Shown here: positions 7,305 to 13,692 of the stretch, piece after piece
Layout: every line of letters begins with the position of its first letter
How positions within the stretch are numbered: the stretch's first letter is position 1
Source of the DNA: UBA7446 sp964014735
GTDB lineage: Bacteria > Bacteroidota > Bacteroidia > Flavobacteriales > Flavobacteriaceae
Length of the DNA: 13,692 nt
Direction: 5' to 3'
NCBI GenBank assembly: GCA_964014735.1
Contig: CAXHBH010000032.1
Span: 1 to 13,692 of the forward strand
Program-made: the position numbers and the translations under genes
Notes under the pieces: model-generated
The model's database searches: none
What the model was told of the DNA's origin: nothing
Seen by the model: the letters and a program-made list of their open reading frames with translations, nothing else

Positions 7305-9913
7305 CTGACTAACATATCCTTAGCGGCTGACAAAGCAGCTGCAATTCCATTTGTTTTTTTACCTCCTGCTGTGGCATAAAATGGCTGTCCACCACCACCT
7401 CCCTGAATATGGGAGCTGATTTCTTTAATAATCTTGTTGGCCTGCCAATTACCGTTTTCTGCTATTGATTTTGATACATAGCAAGACAATAGGGGTTTAT
7501 TTCCTCTCTTGCTTCCAAGTACGGCAATTAAGTTATTATGGTTTTGACCTAGTTTAAAAAGAGCGTCTTTAAGACCTGCGCTATCCAAATTAACTTCTGC
7601 AATAATAATAGATATTTCTTCTTGGGTTACAATACTTTTTTCCAACTCAGTAATTAGCTGTGATACAAATTGCTTGTTAAGTTGTTCCAACTCTTTTTTG
7701 AGATTGCTGTTTTCATCCTGCAAAGCCTCAACAGATGCAATTACATCTTGTGAGTTTTTTAATTGTTTTTTTAATTTTTCAAAAGTTTCTGCTTGATCGT
7801 AAACCCTTTTTTTAGCCTCTTGTGCCGTAACAGCTTCGATACGTCTAATTCCCGAGGCAACAGCCGCTTCTGCAGTTATAGTAAAATGCCAGAGTGCTGC
7901 AGTATTTGCAACATGGGTTCCTCCACATAGTTCAACCGATTCGCCAAAGCGTATACAGCGGACAGTGTCGCCATATTTTTCTCCAAACAGTGCAAGAGCT
8001 CCACTCTCTATAGCTTGTTGATAGGGTGTATTACGCTGTTCCTCTAAATCAATTTGTTCTTGGATTCGGGCATTTACAAATGCTTCAACAGCGGATAATT
8101 CATTTGCGGTTAATTTAGAGAAATGTGAAAAATCAAAACGCAAATAACCTGACCGAACCATAGATCCTTTTTGAGTAACATGGGTACCAAGAACCGATCT
8201 TAAGGCTTGATGTAGTATGTGTGTTGCCGTATGATTAGCAGCAGTAGCATTTCGCTTTTGTTCGTCGACTACGGCAGTGAAAGTAGCATTGAGGTCTTCG
8301 GGCAATTGGTTGGCTATATGAATAATAAGATTATTTTCTTTTTTGGTATTAGTGACATAGGTCACATTTCCATTTGGTGCCTTTAAATAACCCTTGTCTC
8401 CTACTTGCCCACCACCTTCAGCATAGAAAGGTGTGGGGTTGAAAACTAACTGAAATAAAGTGCTGTTTTTGGTTGTTATTTTTCTGTATCTAACAATTTT
8501 AACAGGTGTTTTTAGCAAATCATAACCCACAAATTCTTGTTCACCATCTTTTCTAAGATCAATCCAATCTTCGGTTTCAATTTGCGCAGCAGCCCTAGAG
8601 CGCGCTTTTTGTTGTTCCATTTCTACGGCAAAAGCATCTTCGTCAAGGGTCATGTTATTTTCAGACAAAATAAGGGCTGTCAAATCAACAGGAAAACCAA
8701 AAGTATCATACAATTCAAAAGCTTTTGCTCCTGAGAGCTCTTTACCAGCATTGGATTTCATAAGCTGTTCAAGGATAACTAAGCCTTGTGATAAGGTTTT
8801 TAAGAATGATTGCTCTTCTTCCTTGATGACATTTTGAATAAGATCTTGTTGGTCTTTAAGCTCTGGAAAGGAATCTCCCATTTGGTCTGATAGGGTTTTG
8901 ACCAAAGCAAAAATAAAAGGTTCTTTTTGTTCCAAAAAAGTGTAGCCATATCGGATAGCACGTCGTAAAATACGTCTTATAACATATCCTGCACCATTGT
9001 TGGAAGGCAATTGACCATCGGCGATAGAAAAGGAAACTGCCCTAAGGTGATCAGCAATCACGCGAATAGCAATATCTAACTCCTCCGCTTTGCCGTAATC
9101 GGTAGCGGTTCCGGTTTCAATTTCACGAATAAGTGGTGTAAAGACGTCGGTGTCATAATTGGACTGAGCACCTTGAACGACCATGCAAAGGCGTTCAAAT
9201 CCCATACCTGTATCCACATGCTTTTCAGGTAATTTTTCAAGTGAACCATTGGCTTTTCTGTTAAACTCGATAAATACCAGGTTCCACACTTCAACTACTT
9301 GGGGGTGATCCATATTAACCAACGTAGCTCCATCAACTTTGGCTTTATCTTCAGCAGACCTTATATCCACATGAATCTCAGAGCAAGGACCACAAGGACC
9401 TTGGTCACCCATTTCCCAAAAATTGTCTGCCTTAGAGCCCATTAAAATACGTTCCGGTGCGACATGCGATTGCCAAAAAGAAATGGCATCATCATCTTTT
9501 GATAATCCTTCAGGATTGTCTCCTTCAAAAACCGTAACATACAAATTGTTTTTATCAATTTGCATCTCTTTGGTAAGGAACTCCCAAGCGTACTCGATAG
9601 CCTCTTGTTTAAAATAATCACCAAAACTCCAGTTTCCAAGCATTTCAAACATGGTGTGATGATAGGTGTCCTTGCCAACTTCCTCAAGATCGTTATGTTT
9701 ACCAGAAACACGTAAACATTTTTGGGTATCAGCAATCCTTTTATCTGTAGCAGCTTTATTTCCTAAAAAATATTCTTTGAACTGGTTCATGCCAGCATTG
9801 GTAAACATTAGCGTCGGGTCATTTTTTATAACCATGGGTGCAGAGGCTATAATTTTGTGTGCTTTGTTATTAAAAAAGTCTAGAAACTTTGCGCGAATGT
9901 CTTGTGCTTTCAT
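7301..9913 (-). CDS. alaS: Alanyl-tRNA synthetase
   Basis: Charges tRNA-Ala with alanine and removes mischarged serine or glycine, in the cytoplasm. It is a full-length protein of 870 residues. Landmarks in order: class II core from the N-terminus (FTNAGMNQFKEYFLG 37-51; DTYHHTMFEMLGNWSFGDY 82-100), and the GNGAGYVIRRILRR-type segment (NNGAGYVIRRILRR 305-318). The editing domain carries zinc-site motifs HTATH (561-565) and CGGTH (663-667). A coiled linker follows (about 700-760), then a C-terminal domain ending in GGGGGQPFYATAGG (838-851). All catalytic and editing motifs look intact. The start ATG at 9911-9913 fits the conserved N-terminus (MKAQDIRAKFLDFF). It is divergent from the M23 peptidase gene and overlaps the convergent DUF4136 gene by 4 bases at the stop. 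No clear promoter box or terminator was found for it. Confidence 0.98.
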   Translation of the reverse strand: MKAQDIRAKFLDFFNNKAHKIIASAPMVIKNDPTLMFTNAGMNQFKEYFLGNKAATDKRIADTQKCLRVSGKHNDLEEVGKDTYHHTMFEMLGNWSFGDYFKQEAIEYAWEFLTKEMQIDKNNLYVTVFEGDNPEGLSKDDDAISFWQSHVAPERILMGSKADNFWEMGDQGPCGPCSEIHVDIRSAEDKAKVDGATLVNMDHPQVVEVWNLVFIEFNRKANGSLEKLPEKHVDTGMGFERLCMVVQGAQSNYDTDVFTPLIREIETGTATDYGKAEELDIAIRVIADHLRAVSFSIADGQLPSNNGAGYVIRRILRRAIRYGYTFLEQKEPFIFALVKTLSDQMGDSFPELKDQQDLIQNVIKEEEQSFLKTLSQGLVILEQLMKSNAGKELSGAKAFELYDTFGFPVDLTALILSENNMTLDEDAFAVEMEQQKARSRAAAQIETEDWIDLRKDGEQEFVGYDLLKTPVKIVRYRKITTKNSTLFQLVFNPTPFYAEGGGQVGDKGYLKAPNGNVTYVTNTKKENNLIIHIANQLPEDLNATFTAVVDEQKRNATAANHTATHILHQALRSVLGTHVTQKGSMVRSGYLRFDFSHFSKLTANELSAVEAFVNARIQEQIDLEEQRNTPYQQAIESGALALFGEKYGDTVRCIRFGESVELCGGTHVANTAALWHFTITAEAAVASGIRRIEAVTAQEAKKRVYDQAETFEKLKKQLKNSQDVIASVEALQDENSNLKKELEQLNKQFVSQLITELEKSIVTQEEISIIIAEVNLDSAGLKDALFKLGQNHNNLIAVLGSKRGNKPLLSCYVSKSIAENGNWQANKIIKEISSHIQGGGGGQPFYATAGGKKTNGIAAALSAAKDMLVS

Positions 9914-9921
9914 GAAACCGG

Positions 9922-9951
9922 TTAATGGTTAGTCCGAATTACGTATATTTG
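9922..9951 (+). promoter_or_regulatory. Putative promoter of the M23 peptidase-merR unit
   Basis: TATATTTG at 9944-9951 is an exact match to the TAnnTTTG -7 consensus. A TTA at 9922-9924, one base off the -33 TTG, stands 19 bases upstream. Transcription would start near 9956-9960, leaving a leader of about 40 bases before the ATG at 9997. The alternative upstream ATG at 9925 would fall inside this promoter. Confidence 0.55.
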
Positions 9952-9996
9952 TATGAAACGCTTATTCAGCGGAGTAAAAATAGTACATTTTACGGA

Positions 9997-10974
9997 ATGG
10001 CAAAGGTTAAATATTACTACGACCAAGAGAGTCTATCATATCGAAAAATAGAAGTTAAAAATCGTCGAAAAGTTCGAAATGTCTTGGCATTTTTAACTGC
10101 TTCTGCTCTATTTGGGATAGCTTTTGTGTTCTTTTTACTTTCTACACCTGCGGTCAGTACACCTACCGAAATGGCACAAAAGCGGGAGCTCGAAAATTAC
10201 AAGCTCAACTACGAACAATTACAACGTAAAATGAATAAGGTTGAAGAAGTCCTCGATCACTTACAAGAACGCGACAATCAAATATATCGTGTGGTATTTG
10301 AAACAAACCCTGTCCCCGATGACGTAAGGAAAGCTGGTTTTGGTGGCGCTAACCGATACAAAAACCTTGAAGGTTATGCCAATTCAGAATTGATTATCAG
10401 CACAACAAAGCAACTTGATATTCTGTCTAAACAGATGGTCATTCAATCTAAATCTTTCGATGAAGTCCAGCGATTGGCGCTTGATAAAGAAAAATTGTTG
10501 GCTGCGATTCCCTCCATTCAACCAATAAAAAACGATGATTTAAATCGTATGGCATCTGGTTTTGGATGGCGTACGGATCCATTTACAAAAGCTAGGCGCC
10601 GACACAAAGGCATGGATTTTACTTCCCCAAGAGGAACACCAATATACGCCACTAGTGACGGCAAAGTTATTAGAGCAGATAACCGTTCATTTGGATATGG
10701 TAAGCACATACGCCTTGATCACGGTTACGGCTATGTGACATTATATGCCCATTTAAGTGCTTATAACGTGAGTCGTGGCAAGCGTGTCAAACGCGGTGAC
10801 ATCATTGGATATGTTGGCAATACTGGTAGGTCGCAAGCGCCTCATCTTCACTATGAAATAATCAAAGATGGAAAGGCTGTTAATCCGATTAATTTCTTTT
10901 CTGGCGACCTTAATCCAGAAGAATTTGAGGCCATGCTGGAGGCTGCAAATCGCGAAAATCAATCGCTCGACTAA
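9997..10974 (+). CDS. Membrane-anchored M23 (LytM-type) peptidase
   Basis: Predicted peptidoglycan endopeptidase of 325 residues acting in the periplasm. A basic cytoplasmic N-terminus (1-27, starting MAKVKYYYDQ) precedes one membrane segment (about 28-49). A coiled-coil region follows (about 57-95), then a helical linker and a C-terminal M23 domain (about 185-302). Zinc and catalytic residues are visible: HKGMD gives H203 and D207, YAHLS gives H252, and HLHYE gives H283 and H285, so the site appears complete, unlike degenerate LytM activators. The frame extends up to ATG 9925, but 9997 is chosen. The MAKVKYYY start matches what I know of this family, and the upstream extension would overlap the promoter. 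The stop TAA overlaps the merR start by one base. Neighbouring alaS is divergent, a common Bacteroidota arrangement. Confidence 0.9.
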   Translation: MAKVKYYYDQESLSYRKIEVKNRRKVRNVLAFLTASALFGIAFVFFLLSTPAVSTPTEMAQKRELENYKLNYEQLQRKMNKVEEVLDHLQERDNQIYRVVFETNPVPDDVRKAGFGGANRYKNLEGYANSELIISTTKQLDILSKQMVIQSKSFDEVQRLALDKEKLLAAIPSIQPIKNDDLNRMASGFGWRTDPFTKARRRHKGMDFTSPRGTPIYATSDGKVIRADNRSFGYGKHIRLDHGYGYVTLYAHLSAYNVSRGKRVKRGDIIGYVGNTGRSQAPHLHYEIIKDGKAVNPINFFSGDLNPEEFEAMLEAANRENQSLD

Positions 10975-11294
10975 TGCGACATCGTTTACCTGAGAAATTG
11001 TATTACAGCATAGGCAAAGTTGCCGAAGCATTTGATGTAAAACCATCCTTGATACGTTTTTGGGAAAAAGAATTCCAAATTATCAACCCAAAAAAAAATC
11101 AAAGTGGAACCCGCAAATTTTCAGCAAAAGATATTGAAAAGTTTGAGCTTATTTATAGCTTGGTCAAAGAGCGAGGTTTTACCCTTGAAGGTGCCAAAAA
11201 GGAACTCAGCAGGGAAAAAAAAGGAAACCTAAGCGTTTTGAAAAAATTGCAAAAAATTCGTCAGGAATTACTACGAATTAAAGCAGAGCTATAA
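10974..11294 (+). CDS. Small MerR-family transcriptional regulator
   Basis: Predicted DNA-binding regulator of 106 residues, shorter than classic MerR proteins. The N-terminal winged helix-turn-helix is clear: YYSIGKVAEAFDVKPSLIRFWEKEF (10-34), then the wing GTRKFSAKDIEKFELI (45-60) and a second helical pair with VKERGFTLEGAKKEL (64-78). The remainder (about 80-106) is a short Lys-rich helix, likely for dimerisation. There is no effector-binding domain and no cysteine cluster for metal sensing. The start ATG overlaps the TAA of the M23 peptidase gene (TAATG), so the two are almost certainly co-transcribed and translationally coupled. This suggests a link to cell-wall processes, but the target is unknown. 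It ends 1 base before the der stop on the other strand, and the der terminator lies in its last codons. Confidence 0.88.
   Translation: MRHRLPEKLYYSIGKVAEAFDVKPSLIRFWEKEFQIINPKKNQSGTRKFSAKDIEKFELIYSLVKERGFTLEGAKKELSREKKGNLSVLKKLQKIRQELLRIKAEL
11251..11279 (-). terminator. Intrinsic terminator of the era-der operon, inside the merR 3' end
   Basis: Read on the minus strand, AATTCGT (11279-11273) pairs perfectly over 7 bp with ACGAATT (11261-11255) around an 11-base loop. A run of six T (11256-11251) follows, overlapping the last two stem bases. It begins 17 bases past the der stop, in the right orientation. The stem is AT-rich with only two G-C pairs, so it may be a modest terminator. Confidence 0.55.
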
Positions 11295-11295
11295 A

Positions 11296-12600
11296 TTACT
11301 TCTTCCTAATAAATATATCAATTGTTACCCCACTGAAATCATATTCTGCGCGAAGTTTATTTTCCAAAAATCGCTTGTATGGTTCTTTAACGTATTGAGG
11401 CAGATTACAGAAAAAAGCAAACTGCGGATGGTTTGAGTGCAATTGGGTCGCAAACTTTATTTTAACATATTTACCCTTTAGCGCTGGAGGAGGGTTTTTT
11501 TCAATAATGGGTAGTATATAGTCATTCAGTTTCCTTGTTGAAATTCGTTGTATTCGCCGTTTATACACATCTAATGCCGTCTCTATGGCCTTAAACACAC
11601 GTTGCTTGGTAAGAGAAGAAATAAATACAATTGGCACATCTATAAAAGGAGATATTTCTTGGCGTATGTGCTTTTCAACTTTTTTAGTGCTGTTGTTGTC
11701 TTTATCTATCAAATCCCACTTATTCACTAAAATTACAATCCCTTTATGGTTTCGGGCTGCCAACCAAAAAATATTTTTAACCTGAGTATCAAAAGATCTA
11801 GTTGCGTCAAAAACCAGCATACATACATCCGAAAATTCAATAGATCGCAAGGCTCGCATTACAGAATAAAACTCAATATTGGCTTTTACTTTAGTTTTTC
11901 TGCGTATGCCAGCTGTATCTACAAGGCAAAACTCAAAACCAAATCTGTTGTAAATAGTATCGATACTATCACGTGTAGTGCCCGCTTCGTCTTTTACAAT
12001 ATTCCTGGGTTCTCCGATGAGTGCATTCGCAAAAGAGGATTTACCAGCATTAGGTCTACCTATTACCGCAAAGCGGGGTAATCCTTCAACCATATTTGAG
12101 CTCATTTCTGGAAGCGCAGAAACTAGTGTGTCTAATAAATCACCTGTACCGCTCCCATTCATTGCAGATATATGAAATAAGTTATCAATACCCAACGCAT
12201 AAAATTCGACAGATTTCATCACACGTTTTGCGTTATCTACCTTGTTTACTACAAGGAAAACGGGTTTGTCAGATTTACGAAGCAGTTTGGCAACTTCCTC
12301 ATCCATGGTGTTGATACCAGTTTCTACGTCGACCATGAAAAATATAGCGTCTGCTTCAGAAATAGCAATTTCAACTTGATGGTCAATTTCTTTCTCATAA
12401 ACATCATCCCCACCTATTACATAGCCACCTGTGTCAATAAGTGTAAATTCACGCCCATTCCAATCAGCTTTTCCATATTGTCTGTCACGTGTAACGCCGC
12501 TTGTGGGATCTACTATGGCTTCTCTTCGCTGAACCATACGGTTAAACAATGTAGACTTACCAACATTTGGTCTTCCAACAATAGCAACCAGGTTTCGCAT
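11296..12600 (-). CDS. der: Ribosome-assembly GTPase Der (EngA)
   Basis: Essential double GTPase that acts in maturation of the 50S ribosomal subunit; 434 residues, the normal length. Domain G1 shows GRPNVGKST (9-17), DTGG (56-59) and NKVD (119-122). Domain G2 shows GRPNAGKSS (181-189), DTAG (228-231) and NKWD (293-296). The C-terminal KH-like domain spans about 350-434. Both nucleotide sites look intact. The start ATG at 12598-12600 begins MRNLVAIVGRPNVGKS, with the P-loop at the standard distance, after an A/T-rich leader. It lies 31 bases downstream of era on the same strand, so the two probably form an operon. It converges on merR with 1 base between stops. Confidence 0.97.
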   Translation of the reverse strand: MRNLVAIVGRPNVGKSTLFNRMVQRREAIVDPTSGVTRDRQYGKADWNGREFTLIDTGGYVIGGDDVYEKEIDHQVEIAISEADAIFFMVDVETGINTMDEEVAKLLRKSDKPVFLVVNKVDNAKRVMKSVEFYALGIDNLFHISAMNGSGTGDLLDTLVSALPEMSSNMVEGLPRFAVIGRPNAGKSSFANALIGEPRNIVKDEAGTTRDSIDTIYNRFGFEFCLVDTAGIRRKTKVKANIEFYSVMRALRSIEFSDVCMLVFDATRSFDTQVKNIFWLAARNHKGIVILVNKWDLIDKDNNSTKKVEKHIRQEISPFIDVPIVFISSLTKQRVFKAIETALDVYKRRIQRISTRKLNDYILPIIEKNPPPALKGKYVKIKFATQLHSNHPQFAFFCNLPQYVKEPYKRFLENKLRAEYDFSGVTIDIFIRKK

Positions 12601-12631
12601 AATTAAATTTTAGAGATTAAGTATATGACAT

Positions 12632-13504
12632 TTAATAACCAAAACGTTTTAGGGCATTCGCATTTGAGCGCCAATCCTTGTTTACTTTAACAAATAGCTC
12701 AAGATGCACTTTTTTTTCAAAAAATCGTTCTAAATCGCGCCGGGCTTGTGTACCAACCTTCTTTAAAGCAACTCCCTTGTGTCCGATCAAAATGCCTTTT
12801 TGAGAATTGCGTTCTACAAATATAACTGAGCTAATCTTTATTATGCTTTGTTCAACCTTAAAAGATTCTGTTGCCACCTCAACTGAGTAAGGGATTTCTT
12901 TATCGTAATGGGTCAATATCTTGTCCCTTATGACTTCGTTCACTACAAAGCGCTCAGACCTATCTGTTAGTTGGTCTTTTGGGAAATAGGGTTGGTGTTC
13001 GGGCAAAAGGGCTACCATTTGCGCTACCAATTCTTCAATTTGAAATCTTTTAAGTGCAGAAATGCTTCTTATTTGTGCATTGGGTAGCTTTTCTTTCCAC
13101 GCATCGATAGTTTCGTCAAGTAAGCTCTGGTTGCCTTTATCTATTTTATTAATTACTAAAAATAAAGGCTTATCTGTCTTATTCAAACGTTGGATAATAT
13201 TTTCATCTTTCCCCTTTTTCTCCCCAATTTCTAACATATAAACCAATACATCAGCATCATCAAAAACAGACTGCATCGCATCCATCATACTTTCTTGTAG
13301 TTTGTATGAGGGTTGAATAATACCAGGAGTGTCAGAAAGGATAAGCTGATATTCATCTGCGTTTAGCATGCCGAGTATTCTGTGGCGTGTGGTTTGTGCT
13401 TTGGCATTGGTAATGACAAGTTTTTCTCCTAAAATGGCATTTATTAGGGTAGACTTTCCCACGTTAGGACTTCCAATAATATTTACAAAACCTGCTTTGT
13501 GCAT
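12632..13504 (-). CDS. era: Ribosome-assembly GTPase Era
   Basis: GTPase that binds the 3' end of 16S rRNA and helps mature the 30S subunit; 290 residues, close to the usual length. The N-terminal GTPase domain has GSPNVGKST (11-19), the switch I threonines in AQTTRHRILG (36-45), DTPG (58-61), NKID (119-122) and SAL (149-151). The C-terminal KH domain (about 200-285) has the RNA-binding GHKG loop (241-244) and ends in a conserved-looking KVNKDWRSNANALKRFGY. The ATG at 13502-13504 places the P-loop correctly. A TACCTTTG -7 box ends only 4 bases before this ATG, so the message may have little or no leader. It precedes der by 31 bases, and both products work in ribosome biogenesis. The initiator tRNA gene is divergent. 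Confidence 0.97.
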   Translation of the reverse strand: MHKAGFVNIIGSPNVGKSTLINAILGEKLVITNAKAQTTRHRILGMLNADEYQLILSDTPGIIQPSYKLQESMMDAMQSVFDDADVLVYMLEIGEKKGKDENIIQRLNKTDKPLFLVINKIDKGNQSLLDETIDAWKEKLPNAQIRSISALKRFQIEELVAQMVALLPEHQPYFPKDQLTDRSERFVVNEVIRDKILTHYDKEIPYSVEVATESFKVEQSIIKISSVIFVERNSQKGILIGHKGVALKKVGTQARRDLERFFEKKVHLELFVKVNKDWRSNANALKRFGY

Positions 13505-13508
13505 ATTG

Positions 13509-13516
13509 CAAAGGTA
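13509..13516 (-). promoter_or_regulatory. Putative -7 box of the era-der operon
   Basis: Minus-strand TACCTTTG matches TAnnTTTG exactly and lies 4 bases before the era ATG. No TTG is visible at the normal -33 distance. If used, transcription would begin at or beside the start codon. Confidence 0.45.
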
Positions 13517-13534
13517 AGGATTGCCTAAGAGCTA

Positions 13535-13564
13535 TTGCTATGTCAGAGAAATTTTGTAATTTTG
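13535..13564 (+). promoter_or_regulatory. Promoter of the initiator tRNA gene
   Basis: A -33 TTG at 13535-13537 and a -7 box TAATTTTG at 13557-13564 (exact TAnnTTTG) are separated by 19 bases. This is the classic Bacteroidota spacing. The -7 box ends 10 bases before the mature tRNA 5' end, leaving room for a very short 5' leader to be removed by RNase P. Confidence 0.8.
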
Positions 13565-13574
13565 CCGTCCACAG

Positions 13575-13647
<73 letters not shown>

Positions 13648-13652
13648 CAATC

Positions 13653-13682
13653 GAGTCATCAGAAATGGTGACTCTTTTTTTT
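13653..13682 (+). terminator. Intrinsic terminator of the initiator tRNA gene
   Basis: GAGTCATC (13653-13660) pairs with GGTGACTC (13667-13674) over 8 bp with one T-G wobble, around the 6-base loop AGAAAT. Eight T follow at 13675-13682. It begins 6 bases after the tRNA discriminator base. Confidence 0.9.
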
Positions 13683-13692
13683 GCATTAAACT

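Noticed and set aside
7323..7342. Hairpin GCGGCTG/CAGCTGC just after the DUF4136 stop
   Set aside because: The 7-bp stem is good but the T run begins about 10 bases later, so it does not fit an intrinsic terminator; it also encodes alaS Ala codons, which favour such a match by chance.
9925..9996. 24-residue N-terminal extension of the M23 peptidase from ATG 9925
   Set aside because: It overlaps the putative promoter -7 box at 9944-9951 and precedes the typical MAKVKYYY start of this family.

Overview
The window is a gene-dense, AT-rich stretch of a chromosome from a Bacteroidota member, most likely class Flavobacteriia. Four things support this. LysS carries a C-terminal extension after the usual end of the class II core. 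The TAnnTTTG promoter -7 box typical of the phylum sits in front of several genes, with a good -33 TTG in front of the tRNA. Start codons follow A/T-rich leaders rather than clear Shine-Dalgarno sequences. The protein set is also typical: Met-zincin protease, DUF4136 lipoprotein, and a membrane-anchored M23 peptidase paired with a small MerR protein beside alaS.

Layout from left to right. The 3' two-thirds of lysS (+) runs in from the left edge. It is followed by a secreted zinc metalloprotease (+). A leftward three-gene cluster follows: a PLP-dependent ACC deaminase/D-cysteine desulfhydrase-like enzyme, a lipoprotein glucosaminidase with LysM, and hemL. These genes overlap each other and read as one operon. 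A DUF4136 lipoprotein (+) diverges from that cluster and meets alaS (-) tail to tail. Divergent from alaS is a two-gene unit (+): an M23 peptidase whose stop codon overlaps the start of a MerR-type regulator. Then come der and era (-), an era-to-der operon of GTPases for ribosome assembly. The window ends with an initiator tRNA gene (+) that has its own promoter and terminator.

Two themes run through the window. The first is translation and ribosome biogenesis: lysS, alaS, initiator tRNA, era and der. The second is the cell envelope: metalloprotease, glucosaminidase, M23 peptidase and two lipoproteins. Packing at convergent junctions is extreme. The three tail-to-tail pairs are separated by 1 nt, overlap by 4 nt, and are separated by 1 nt. 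At two of them an intrinsic terminator for one gene lies inside the coding sequence of the opposing gene.

I saw no mobile element, CRISPR array, phage gene, toxin-antitoxin pair or defence system, and no convincing undescribed system. No gap between genes exceeds 300 bases. The findings are modest observations on gene architecture and start sites within an ordinary core-genome region.
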